From NCBI GenBank assembly GCA_021234155.1, contig JAJEKV010000058.1, positions 7,562,992 to 7,626,991 of the forward strand: a DNA stretch of 64,000 bases, given 5' to 3'. Positions within the stretch are counted from its first letter, which is position 1, and each line of letters begins with the position of its first letter. Made by a program: the position numbers and the translations under genes. This stretch comes from Isoetes taiwanensis. Taxonomy: Eukaryota; Streptophyta; Lycopodiopsida; Isoetales; Isoetaceae. Under the pieces are notes generated by a model that saw only the letters and a list, made by a program, of their open reading frames with translations, ran no database searches and was not told the origin of the DNA. Below, one piece after another: positions 21,835-33,712 of the stretch.

Positions 21835-24620
21835 AGAACTGGCTCTACCAACACCCTCAGATGTGATTAATTGTAGAGCTCTACTCTAACTGCATTGCAT
21901 ATAATACCTTCCAGCCTACTGTCACCCTCAATTGGATACAAGTATCTAACAAGTGGTGGTAGTGAACTCCACTCCTAGGTACTTGTATGTCCGCACTACT
22001 TCCACGTTTTGACCTTGATCAATGAAGCAAGGCTTCCTTTATTGTTGAGAAGACAATATGACGAGCACCTTGGTCTTGCCCAAATTGGCACTCATTTTAG
22101 TATCCTGAAAAAAGTATTCGGTGCATCCAGATGTTGTTGTATACTTGCTGAGGTGTAAGTTAAAAGAATCACCTCCATATTTGCTGGTGAACTAGACGAG
22201 CCCATCCACCTCCATACACTCTGCGAACTCCACACTATTGTTGACAAGTTGGCATAATGGTGGGGTTCAAGCTGAGCATGTATCATATAGTTTTTTGTTG
22301 CCAGGATCTGGCAACATTTAAAACCATTTAGATCTTGCAGGATCATTCATCATTGAGCATAATTCCAGTTGCAGCACATTCACAAGGATTTGAGAAAGAG
22401 AGATCACTTGAGCAGTTTTACAAGACAAAGTGAAGCTTGGAAGATACTGCAAGTATTGATAACACTAAACCTTGAGAAATGTGGAGATTATGCCTTAATT
22501 TCATGTCTGAGCTTTTTTTTCCTGTCTTCTTGCCTTGATTCATCCATTTTACCTTCAAATCCAATTTTTAACGCCTATTTAACTCTCAAACCATTGATTT
22601 CGGGTCAAAAAGCCAAAAAAACCTTTTTTCAAAGATGAAACTATGCATATTAAGACAAATGCCATGTCACCACATATCCATTCAAAAAATTATAGCTTAA
22701 TTGTGGCTTCCTGTGGCAATTTGCAAGATAGAGCCTGCCAAATTTGGTGTTCTTCGTCCTTTTTGTATAGTTATTCTCATCGGGCTTTTCCTGATATTGC
22801 AGTATCTTTTTCTAATATTAGTTCCTCTTATTTGCTGCCGCACTTGCCATCATCTCTCCTATTTTTGGAAAAAAAGGAAGGAAAGGGATTGGGATTTGTT
22901 TTTTTTTTTTTTTTTTGGGGGTCGCAAAAGGAATGACTACCAACGTAGAGAGCTGTGATTTCGTCATCGATCGACCATCATTCCAATAAAAATATTGCCT
23001 ATTATGCCCCTCATTTCCTTTACCATTTTCTCCCCACATTTAGCGTAGATTTGCGCCCCTCCCCCCGATCTTGAAGCAGTTATTAGTTTTCGAGATTTGG
23101 GGCTTTTATATCTTGATTACTTTTTCTATCGAGGCATGTGGAATATTTCAACTCAAAACTAGTTTCCTTAGGGTCCACGTCAAGAAAAAAACTCCAATAG
23201 AAAGATTGGACCTTTTTTGGGGTGATTCATGCTCGAACGGACCTGGATCATCAAAGTACAAATTTAAATCGATAAAAGTACAACAAATGTCAACTAAATT
23301 AATCTTTTTTTACTATGGAAATCACATTATAAGTAGACATGCCCAAAATTTGCAAAGTTTAGAGACCACAAGCGCGTTCAAGCAGATTTTTGACAACCTT
23401 TGATACCAAGATTAACTTTGGGCATCATCTTGGGATCTCTCATTATCTCTAAAGAACCATTCTTTTAATCAAATCTTTGCCTCTTTGAAAATTTGCATGA
23501 AACTCTAGAAGACAGTGGAATTTCATGAAACATTTAGATTTACAATGTTGAGCACTCTTTTTCGACTTATATTACCTTCATATTGAATAAAATTGATGAT
23601 TCATGATGTTAATTCCTTTTAAAATCCTCTTCTTCATGAGAATTACTCAGTTTCAAAGATTGTTTTCATTAATATTATTAAAAAAGAAAACCTACTTCTG
23701 CCAGAAGTGTTGTTCCAACTTCTGTTTTTCGTGGATGTCTCTCTTTATAGATTGATTCAAGTATATCCACAATTTACAAAAGCTAAAAAGATCCTCCCAT
23801 ACTTCAGATCCATTATAAATCCCTCATCTAGAAAGAATAGTCTGCTCCTCAAAAATTTAAGCATATCCAGAATTATAGCCCTAAATTTTCTTTTTTCTTG
23901 AATGTCCCACAATTGAACTATATCTTAGTCGATCAAAACTCCAAAAAAACCCTCCACTTTCATTTTTCATTTCTCCGATCACTGTTGCTTAGTTGATTAC
24001 CCATTTAATCCGATGTTTGCCTCATCAAATCTAAAAATTTGTGCCTTGCGCTACTTTTTTTAGCACATTGAAAAAGATTTGCTCAAAAATTCTGCTCTTA
24101 GCTCTCATTGACCAGGCTTAAATATCATATTTTTTTTCAGGGAAAGATAGTTTGTTTCATTGTTTTTCCCTGGATTGTTTATCATAAGTGATCTGGAGTC
24201 CTAACCACACCGATGGTAGGTTTCTTTTACTGAGGTTGGCTTGGTAGTTAGGAAACTAGTCAACATTAGTAAGCTCCCTTTGGCAACTCCTAGGGAAACT
24301 CCTAACTGCATTAGTCTTTTTCCCAACTTCTCTATTGTTAAAAGCCTTTGCAAAATCTATAAAGAAGCAATACATATCTTGCTATATTTTTGTTGTCCTT
24401 TGTCAAGGCCTACAACGTGAAAATAGTATCTATGGTGGAGTGTCTAGGACTTAACCCTACATGCGTAAAGGCACGTACCTCTGCGTCCTCTGCCCATGAC
24501 ATCAATTGCTGCTCACAAATTCTGGCTAGCAGTTTTGCGAACGATGAGCTGACCATGATTGTGTGGTAGTTGGCAATGCAATGAGAATCACTTGTCGTAC
24601 GATGATAGGCAACAACAACA
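21835..24620 (-). mobile_element. Non-LTR reverse transcriptase, split by insertion
   Basis: The minus strand carries two parts of one RT. The N-terminal part lies at about 24620-24240 (TIMVSSSFAKLLARICEQQL, LSPRHSTIDTIFTL, LGKRLMQLGVS) and the C-terminal part at about 22350-21840 (VILLTYTSASIQQHLD, MSANLGKTKVLVI, VEVVRTYKYLGVEF). Such RPHHST … KTKVMVF … YLGV motifs are typical of non-LTR RTs outside the L1 group. The A-D-D active site is degenerate (a Met-Glu pair at that place). The gap between the parts is filled by LTR-like DNA in the opposite orientation. Confidence 0.65.
22350..24240 (+). repeat. LTR-like insert within the non-LTR element
   Basis: This long non-coding block interrupts the non-LTR RT. 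Its end, AAGTGATCTGGAG followed by TCCTAACCA (24186-24206), matches the LTR/PBS boundary of the gypsy element at 3878-3900. Its T-rich, low-frame composition also resembles 1.9-3.9 kb. I read it as a 5' LTR plus a few tens of bases of internal sequence from a related gypsy element. Exact ends and target duplications were not resolved. Confidence 0.45.
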
Positions 24621-24629
24621 ACATGACTA

Positions 24630-24955
24630 TCAAGTTACATTGTGGAACCTGGATTGCTACATTCTCGTGTGTGTTGTTTCTTCATGTCTCGTTGTATGTG
24701 TCTTCATGTTATGTACTAGTGTGGTAAACATCCTCTAAACCAAGATTCTGAATAAAAGGAGGAAAATGCCAGGAGTAAACAAGCCCTTTCTAATTTATGA
24801 TCTATAGATTCAAAATTATGTAGATCCAATGGGCCATTTCAATTTTGGCTAGATTGCAGGAAACATCCACCCTTCCATAAGGAAAACCCGTTAAAAATAA
24901 TGAATAAGGTCGCAACCAAAATATTCCATATTCTATCTAAGATACCACCTACAAT
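24630..24955. other. Spacer, no gene seen
   Basis: Non-coding, moderately AT-rich DNA joins the RT remnant to the next dispersed repeat. Nothing specific was recognised. Confidence 0.3.
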
Positions 24956-24958
24956 TGT

Positions 24959-25150
24959 AATGAATTGAATTAATTTTCATGCGGAGACCAATTGGCCTAT
25001 GAACCCAAACAAGGAACACGGCAAGCATTTACTAGTAGGATTAAAAACCCCTATCTCGAAGGGTTTTCGAGGGGACAACCTTGGGAGTAATAGGTATGTT
25101 GAGAGACTGTACAATGGCACATTATGATGCATGTCATTGCAACGCCCAAA
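24959..25150 (+). repeat. Dispersed AATTG-rich repeat, copy 2
   Basis: The copy starts AATGAATTGAATTAATTTTC and carries the same blocks as copy 1: a GAGACCAATTGGCCTATG block, then AAACAAGGAACACGGCAAGC, then GAAGGGTTTTCGAGGGG. Divergence is clear but the block order is kept. Confidence 0.6.
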
Positions 25151-25830
25151 GACATAACTGAGTGCCTGCATCCATGATCCTAGTGAACCCACTGAAGTTG
25201 TGTCCAACAATGCATGTAGCTGCTGGTTAGCTGGATGGAATAACTTAAAAGACAAGATTCTAGCAACAATGAGTGGCTGAGATGTGCCCCATGACCCACG
25301 GCCAAGATTTTGACAAGTATCCAGTGGGAGTATCCAATGGGTCTGTGCTATAGTGTTGGAATGCAATTACATCCAGAAATATTCTATTTTCTATCTTGGT
25401 TTCCATGAGCCAGCTCATGTGGTATTTTATGCATTTGAACATTGGAGGACGTTGGGATAACCCCAACGGGATAGGGCTGGGCATACGGACATAACAATGT
25501 TTTCTTCTAATCTATTCTATTCTACTTCATCATCTAAAGTGTATCATTTCCAAAGAAGATGTAACCTGCAAAGAAGGCCTAGTATGAGGTGGTATAAAGT
25601 CCATTTATCAGATGGGTTGTGTAGCGGGTTCAACAAACATTTACAATTTACACAGGGACTTGGACAAGGCTAACTCATGCTCATGCTTGGGATTGACATC
25701 TTCACATAAATCAGTGCAATGAACTTGTCTTTTCTTGCCTTCTTTTCCACATTTTCAAGAGCTAACAAGTGTTAGCCTTCACTTTACCATAATAGATGAG
25801 ATCTTAAGGGAAAGCACACTCTTGGAGCTT
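25150..25830. other. 3' flank of coiled-coil gene
   Basis: A minus-strand frame of 129 codons (24977-25366) overlaps the repeat and has no recognisable content. The remainder is non-coding and should include the 3' UTR of the gene whose stop is at 25831. Confidence 0.35.
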
Positions 25831-28800
25831 TCATAACGACTCAATACTAGATTCTGGAACTATAGATAGTTTTCCAACATTTCTCTTCATAATAGATATC
25901 CTACTAGAACGCTTTGCCACAATTTTTCCCACAACTTGATCAAACTTGAAAAGTTCATTTGCATGCATTGTCTTCAGCTCCCTCTCCACATTTCTGTGGC
26001 GCTGCAATCCAACAAAAGAATCGTATAATTACGTGATGAATCCTGATACATCAGACATTAGCACTGCTACCCAAACAAAAAAGGGCTCTATGTTCGTTGA
26101 AATCTACATGCCTGGTGGCAACGGTCAAGATCTTGGGCTTTATTTTTTCGGAGCTCATCCCGTGCTTGGGATGCTCTTTGAAGGAGAACTTCCATCTCAG
26201 ATGCTTGTTTAGCTCTTAAAGCGTGTTCCTTTGCAAAAATTTCATTATGGTAAGCTTGTAGTGTCACCTCTAATTCTGCTGCTTCCATACGATCCCCTTC
26301 TGCCTTCATCTCCTGAGCTTCTAAATATTTCCCTTGTTTCCCAAGGTGGTCCTATAAAAAGGATATCTACGTGAGGCGAACATAGAAATTAATGATGGCA
26401 TACTTAATGCCCCAGCATAACTGTGGTTGTCAAGTTTGAGATACACATGTATATTAAAGCATTCTTCAGAAAGAATAAAAAACTAACCATTTCAGTGGTA
26501 GTACCTGCACTTTTCTTAATTTTAGGAGTTCTCGAGACCACTGGGGCTTAGATGGAGTCTTTGATAACATCTTCAACCTAAAATCTTCCAGGTCTTTCAT
26601 TTGTTGTCTCTTCAATTCCGCTGCGTGGTCCATTACTTCTCTATGGAATGTTTTTAGCTTTTCGTCCCACAACTGCATTATCATAAATAAAAAATGGAGA
26701 GGATTGAACTGGTGCATTGTGACATGTCAGTAGTCATGAAAGTAATAAATGATTTGAATCATGCCCACTACCATGCTAACATTACTGTTCCCTAAAGGTT
26801 GAGAAAGTTCCCTTACTAGGTTAGGGGGGTTTATAACCATCATTGCATCTCAGTTTCAAGTTAGACTGGTAACAGACAAAAGCATTGGTCGATTTTATAA
26901 CATGGTAAGATCTGATCACTTCGAATTTCTGACATGAGCATGAAAGAATGATATTCCTTAGTGTGTGTTCATTTGTTTAAGTCAAGCCATACCCGATTCC
27001 TATCATCAATTTCAGACTTGTATGCATCCTTGGCCATCTCTAACTCATGGTAGTGCCTGTCTAACATTGCTGCTCGTCGTTTATTGTCTTCAGAAATCTA
27101 CAAGCATAAAAAATTTTATGTTCGGCTAAAAGAAAGCATGACCCCACAATATAATCTCATAAAGTATTGTTAAACCTTCATAGCACTTAGTCTTGCAGCC
27201 GCTGCATTTGCCTCAAGGTAGTTACCCTCAGCTTCACACTTTTTTCGATACTCATCAAGTTCGTTCAATGTCTCCACAACCTGAATTGAATGTAAAAATA
27301 AGCAACAAAGTGCAATATTTTTTTTAAACTCTTTAAATCCTTAGAAGCGTGATATTTTATGTCGCATTTATTGATTTAATGTGGATCTGAGAGCTAACAT
27401 ACTAGCACCTTTAAAAGACCAAATGAACCAGTATCATGTGTGTTTTAGGAGTATTAGTGGAAAGTAAATCAAATAAACCTCAGGCTCAAACGGTGGATAA
27501 ATATCCAAAGCACTTGCTCTTCTACTAGGGCTTCTTTGAAGCGTACCGAAAGCATCTGGTGAAGAGCATGCGCTCATGTCTACACTTTGCCTGTAACAAG
27601 GCCAGTTTCGTGGTGGTCACGATGATGCGCTGAAATAAAAGATTAGCTGAGCGCAAGAGAAGAGCACAAGAAAGCCCTTATTAACATCTGTCAAATAGCA
27701 CATGGATTGCAATGAAAGGTTGCAGAGTATTTCATTTATAGTTAAGTTCCTGGTTAATGATCAGTAAATAATATCAAAAAAGCATAAGCATCATATATGA
27801 ATCCGATAGCAACACCATTTCTTGCTATCTAGAATGTCGTTGATATTAGATAGAGAGAGGTTTCCTTTTGAAAACATATCAGTTCCCCTCCAGATGGAAG
27901 TCACAACCAGAGGTTAAATATGGTAATGTTGCTTTCTGAACTTCAAGAGAGCCTTGACAAACTGTTGCCAGACAACAAATTAACTTAGATTTCATAACCA
28001 AAGTTGTAACTGTACATAAAGTAGCTGATACCAAGCCCATCCGGTAGTGATATAATGAAATGAAGTGCCTTCTGCACATTCTACAAATTGGCTAACTATT
28101 GAGAAAGCCAATTTGTCTAAGCTCAGATATAATAGTCCTCAAAACAGGTAATGCAGACTGGAACATTTGCGTTAATCAAAACAAATTTGCATTTGATTGA
28201 CCAAGATGATATTTTGTTAGGTTACAAACAGAAGGTTCTGTTACGTTGTCGTCTCTGGCTAGATTCCGCTTATGATTTACATATACGTGGCACAGAAGTT
28301 GAAAGTTTCCATGTAATTGAAATTAAAACCAAGAAGAATTAAATAAATTCCTAATATGCAACTATTGCAAGTCCACCTTGATTTGAGGAAAGAAGGATAT
28401 CTGTGGTCCTTCAGGTCTTCAGCAACCTGCATGAAAAGATAGTATTAATCAAAGACCTTCAGCATATCACTTATCTTTATTACATATTACAAGTCTGCTA
28501 CAAAAAGCATATCAAAACTCACTCAAAGCATTGCTTAGTGGAGAGAAAATATCTGTGAATGTTCGTTTAGTACTCATGCACACAGGAATATATGTTTGAG
28601 AACCGACATTTTAAGTTATATCCTTTGAGGAACATGAGGACTTAAAAAATTGCTTGGCATGTAAGATGCTTCATTCCTGCATCTCTTATATTGCTCCCTT
28701 CTCTTTAGTGTTTACAGAAGAATGACAGGAAGAGAATCGTACTATTTGTGCACACTGGCAAATTTATTCACTGACAACCTACATTGTTGATACTATCATA

Positions 28801-29837
28801 CAGAAAATACATGTTAGCAAGACTGAATTGCACGTCAACTCTAGGAACATGCCTATAAGCGCTATGTAGTTTATAAATATTTATGTGATAGATGCTTTAG
28901 TGATGGCCTCGCTCTGTTGGATACACGGTTTGACCTGCTACATTACATTAAGGGTAGGGATGTAATAGGTTTGGGTTAATCTTTGTGGTGTGGTTTTTGA
29001 GTTCAGCATAACTACTATGGGAACTTGCATGCATATGCTGTGGAGAGAATCAGTATGATGCCAGGAATAGCTGTTAAAACCTATTACAAATACTTGGCTG
29101 AAGAAGCAGTTGGCAAGCGAGCCAGATAATTAGCTTCACGTAGTAGAAGAAAACACAAGAGGCAATTCAGTTGCTTCAACAAGATTGTGTTACAACAATA
29201 TATGTTATAGCAATATATATAGCATTGTGCATTGAGGCATTGCTATAACCAGTTACATCACTCTTGATGTCTCGAGAAAAGTGGACATAAGCATGCTTTA
29301 TCTTTGTGCTCATAACAAACTTATTAAGTGTAGCAGCAGAAAGAACAGATTTTAATGTCATCAACTTCATGATAAGAAAGGCAATAAGGAATACTAGCAT
29401 ACCATTGGCAAATCTTCACCACTTTGCCTCCGGCCCATCACAGTTGAAGTTCGACTTCCAGAGTCAGAACCCTCCCAGGCATTGGGGTCCATTTGTGCTG
29501 CACCATTCTTGGCTGCGTCAACACAATCTAATACATCCTTTGACATTTCATAACCTTGAGACTCTGATTGTCGTTGATTCTTCATTAAATCCAATGGGAT
29601 TGATAAATCCATTTTTTCTGTATTTGGTGATGCATCTTGTTCTTCTTCAATCTGCATTTTTTCTCCCTTTGGCAAAGCATCTTGTTCTTCTTCAATCTGC
29701 AATTTTTCTCCCTTTGGCAAAGCATCTTGTTCTTCTTCAATCCTTGACAAGGCATCTTGTTCTTCTTCAATCTGCTCTGCTTCCATTTTTTTCGAGGGTT
29801 GATTAAGCCCTGTGGTATTCACCTCTAGCTCCAACAT
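25831..29837 (-). CDS. 461-aa conserved coiled-coil protein, 8 exons
   Basis: My gene model has exons 29837-29403, 28426-28377, 27590-27479, 27280-27176, 27097-26993, 26672-26505, 26351-26112 and 26001-25831. They total 1386 nt and join in phase from ATG to TGA. All introns are GT-AG except the last, which uses a GC donor (CAG/GCATGT). Exon 1 encodes four imperfect repeats of QIEEEQDALPKGEK. Exons 4-8 encode a nearly continuous charged coiled coil with landmarks YRKKCEAEGNYLEANAAAAR, QWSRELLKLRKVQ, DHLGKQGKYLEAQEMK and DLDRCHQRHRNVERELK. I recall a family with this pattern from ciliated protists, so a ciliary role is possible but unverified. No catalytic motif is seen. Confidence 0.85.
29585..29790 (-). 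repeat. 57-bp coding tandem repeat in exon 1
   Basis: About three to four imperfect copies of a unit encoding QIEEEQDALPKGEK-like peptide are visible as repeated TTCTTCTTCAATCTGC blocks on the plus strand. The reading frame is preserved through all copies, so the repeat is tolerated as a variable acidic linker in the protein. Confidence 0.75.
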
Positions 29838-29849
29838 TGTGATTGTTGG

Positions 29850-30230
29850 GTATCATTCTTCCTATCTAAATCTTCCCTGGCATTTTTTTGCCGTTCCCAC
29901 TAAGATGTCGAACATGACATATGGAAATATATCTGCCAAAACATGAATTTGAATTTGAATTCAACAAGAGATCATCCATCAACCACTGACATATCGAAAA
30001 TGTTTCAGAGGATCAAATTACTACTAGCGTGCATACCCATTTAGAAGATCTTTCCGACGTGTGCGTATTGGCGGCATCCAAGCAGTCGTCTAATGTATTA
30101 GGAAACGCGATGGCCTTTCCTCAGAGTGTTGTATAGAGCTCATTAAGCAGAGGAAAAATGGAGAACGGGGGAGCTTAAGGGGTGGAAGTTATTCGAGTTT
30201 CACTAGCTTCACTATTATTATTAGATATTA
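29850..30230 (-). promoter_or_regulatory. Probable 5' region of coiled-coil gene
   Basis: On the minus strand a donor-like CTAAATGG/GTATGC occurs near 30036, so a short non-coding first exon may lie at about 30040-30180. No clear TATA box is seen. The stretch also ends next to repeated DNA at 30300. Confidence 0.3.
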
Positions 30231-30239
30231 TTCCTTAAC

Positions 30240-30700
30240 GCCCTGGTTCTCTGGTTTACAGGCTGAGATCTAATCTCAGCCGTCCATTAAAGTGCTGTTA
30301 CCAGCTAGTAACAGCTCATTGGCCCACAACTTCTACTCTTTCTCTCATAACATCCTAGAGTGTTAGATATAATCTCATAAAATCCTAGAGTGTTAGAGTA
30401 TTATCAAAACATTATTACAGATTATCACAGTAATCTCACAGTAATTACTTATCACAGTAATCTCATAAAATCCTAGAGTGTTAGAGTATTATCAAAACAT
30501 TATTACAGATTATGACAGTAATTACTTATCACAGTTTCAAGTCATATTCACAATTGCCATATTTTTTACAACTGCCATATTTTTTCACAAGTGCCATATT
30601 TTTTACAACTGTGCTGTAACTAAAGCTGTTTCCCAACTTCCATATTTTCCACTGCTGTAACTTGCCATGCTGCCATGTATCCACATCATATTACTGCTGC
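30240..30700. repeat. Tandem repeats between two minus-strand genes
   Basis: A unit of about 88 bp beginning CTCATAAAATCCTAGAGTG is repeated at about 30374 and 30462, and a shorter copy precedes them. A run of GCCATATTTTTTACAACT-like units follows at 30555-30650. A small hairpin, GGCTGAGATctaATCTCAGCC, lies near 30262. No gene is seen. This is the 3' flank of the recombinase gene. Confidence 0.65.
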
Positions 30701-30714
30701 CATCTATACAAATA

Positions 30715-33711
30715 TTACAGATCATAATCGCTGCCATCTATCCAAGGAGTTTTCTGCCCATACAAGCATTTACAATCAATAAAATCAGAAATTTGAACAC
30801 CAATAGAACGTACCAACAGAATGAAAAAAACGTACCAATAGAATGAGAAATTAAAACTAAATCCACGGGGAGGGTATGCAGAATTCTGAACTGGATATCC
30901 AACATTTGGAACTCCGACATTTGTCATATTAGCCAATGGTGGTCGAAAATTAGGTTGAGGTTTCAGCTGGCCATCTATAAGTAAAACACACATGAAATTT
31001 AAGTATTCAAAGGCATGAAATTATATCATTACCAGTCTGATTTGTTGCCTCCTGCTGCATTGCAATTTGTGGCCGAGGAGAAATTTGCTGCACATGTTCC
31101 ATTTGCTGTCGAGATTGATGCAAAATCTCCTCAACCTGCTCCTCAAGTTCTTTGCTGAACTCTCCTCGGGCCACGAATTCGCTGCTCCCTCGATCGCCGC
31201 TTAGAAGGCGGTTTTAACACAGCGTTCTCCCAAGGCAAGAACTAATTATGAACAAAGAATGGGCGTTTCAACATTCTCGTCTGGTGCATTGACTATATGA
31301 ATCGAATAATGATAAGAAAATAGAAGAAGAAGAACAGGCATAACAAATGAGTCATAAATACTCACGTTTTTCTTGTAACATTGCAAGAGTGGCAGCGTAA
31401 GGCTTTCCGCCTGGCATAATGCTTGCTTGCATTGCCATCATGGCTTGCTTTTTCTGTCAAACAAATATCATTGTAAATGTACAAAAAAACATCATTGTAA
31501 AGTAATTTACCTGAATGGTCATAGTTACGAAGTGTATCGACACGTTTATGCCCAGTTAAATCCTTAAGATTGTCATCAGGAATTCCTTGTTGGCGAGCTC
31601 TTGTGACTGCATAGTGACGCAATGTCTTGTTGCTTATCTTGAGGCCTATCAAACAAAAAAAAAAATTAGCCTTCAAATTTTGAAAACTTCACAACGACAA
31701 AAGGGATGAAAGAATACCAGCTATATTGCCCATGATCTTTCCAACTTTGAAAATTTTGTTCCACCCTAAATTTGTCTTAGCATACCAGCAACTTGATCCT
31801 CCAGCAACAAACGTCTTACTAGCCTTGAGAAAATGGCGATCACAAACATCTTCTCCATCATCCACTGGTGGAAGTCGAGAAATATACTTTTCAAAAGTCT
31901 TATATAAGTCTTCGTTAACTGTTTCGTACACCTCAACAGGCTTTCTTAGGTCTGATTCTTTGCAATTATTCAGATCACCTGGACGATTTTTACAAGGCCT
32001 TTGCATAAACCTGTATGGACACATTATAGCAAAGATTAATTATTACAACAGTAGCAACACACACAAAAGGAAAATAAAAAACTCACCTAACAAATCGCCC
32101 GTAACGATCTTGCATCAATTGAAAGTCACTATAGACCACATTCCACAACTCCTTTCCCCCACGAATCAAAAAATTGGTTATACAATAGAAAATAACCCGA
32201 TTAAGAAGGCCATTTGGAGTCGATGGCGAAAACTCTTCCGCTGCCAAGACCTTCACAATCACCTGTAATAGTACAAACCTTACATCTAAAATACATGTAA
32301 AATACAAGCATCTACTTAATCTAGTTGCAGAAATGAAAACATCTTAATTACCTTATCAGTTATCATATTAAAGGAATCCGGATTTCTTGGCTGCCTTGCC
32401 ATAATATCTGCTATCACTTTGTTAGCTGCCTCTTTCGCTGCAGCAAAAAACGGATGCTCAAATACATTGATATCTGGCTCATCTTGACCCGTGGTACGTA
32501 TACGGTCATTTCTTCCTTCTCGCAACAATCTGAACATAAACAATAACATGGACAATCAAAATAAACAATAACATGGACAATAACATGTAGCTCAGCCGAT
32601 TTGTGCATTCTAAGAAGCATATGTAAATTGCAGAAACTAGGCTGTTCAAAGCATTGCTACACTACGTCTAATCTTGTTTCAGCATGCTGATCTAAGTTAC
32701 ACAACCACAGTTTTTATTCTATGCTGCTTTTCCCAAAGTTACACATCCCATCAAGATATAAGAGTGCAGATCCATGTAACCGCATGCATGCACCCATGTT
32801 TAGAGTGCAGATCCATGTACCCGGATTAGAGTGCAGATCCATGTATTAGAGTGCAGATCCATGTACCCGGATGCATGCACCCATATTTACCTCTGAAATA
32901 TTGTTCCCCAATGGCCAGTGTTTTAACCAATGATAGCAAATACAACAGGCATTCACAGCATTAGAGTGCAGATCCATGTACCCGGATGCATGCACACATA
33001 TTTAGCTCTGAAATATTGCATAGATTTTGAGTATTTTTCAACTTTTCATTTAAATAGAAAGAAAAGAAGGCCTATTCAAGAAAGGGCATGCCTATTCTAT
33101 TTAAAGCATTCTCCTTCCACGATTTTCCCTTGCATGGCTATTATAAGGCTGTAAGTTAAACTTAAAATATCTAAGAATTCTCAACCTTAAACTAATATAA
33201 GCTATAATTGAACCAAACTTAGAATATCAGGTAACTAACCTTCCAAAAGTAGTCAAGAAATCCTTTATTGTCGTTGCTTTATACATCTTTCCATTTCTTT
33301 GTACAACTTGCTGCAAAAAATACACAAGATGCTGACCAAACTCACGGATCTCCAGTGTATTGAACTCTTGAATTCGTTTCTGAAATGATGAAGATACTCC
33401 AAACAATTTTCCACCATATTCTCTCCTCCATTCATAATATCTCTCAGCATAAGCATTATCTTTTCTCTCAGTACTGGCCTTCTTCTTCATAGTGAGAGCC
33501 ATTCTTGCATCAGCATCAAGAAAACCTGATTTACCTGATTTCTTGTTGTTTCTACCATCAGATTCTTCAACATCTGATTCTGATTCAGAATCAGAGTCAA
33601 TGAGATCAACTGGCAATGCATCTATCGCTAAAAAACTCAAGAAACTCGAGATTTCTTGGGAATGGCACAAAGCTTATTTGCAAACCGTCCTCTTCGGCGA
33701 TTCTTGCTCAT
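30715..33711 (-). pseudogene. Intron-containing tyrosine recombinase, Crypton-like
   Basis: Exons A (to 33240), B 32529-32352, C 32262-32087, D 32010-31718 and E 31645-31511 join in phase with GT-AG introns. Together they encode a SAM-like N-terminal domain (EIREFGQHLVYFLQQVV) and a tyrosine-recombinase domain: NFLIRGGKELWN (Arg I), NKTLRHYAVTRA (box II Arg, with Lys where His is usual), LKDLTGHKRVDTLRNYDHS (His and the nucleophile Tyr). This is the arrangement of Crypton and Crypton-derived proteins. Exons F (31453-31366), G (31164-31033) and H (from about 30964) share a Gln/Met-rich tail frame that is one base out of phase with exon E. The start is also broken: ATG 33711 opens a basic peptide in another frame from exon A. 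Either both ends are damaged or the model misses small exons. Confidence 0.72.
33227..33670 (-). pseudogene. Recombinase exon A: acidic linker and SAM-like domain
   Basis: The open frame holds an acidic Ser/Asp/Glu stretch (DLIDSDSESESDVEESDG), a basic patch and then the core-binding-like domain (ERYYEWRREYGGKLFGVSS … YKATTIKDFLTTFGR). The coding part ends at the donor at 33240. The frame has no ATG upstream of the acidic run. A separate frame from ATG 33711 (MSKNRRRGRFANKLC) stops just before it, which suggests a one-base change in between. Confidence 0.65.
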
Positions 33712-33712
33712 T

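Noticed and set aside
29306-29806. 166-codon plus-strand ORF opposite exon 1 of the coiled-coil gene
   Set aside because: Antisense of the acidic repeat; the minus-strand model is supported by eight in-phase exons.
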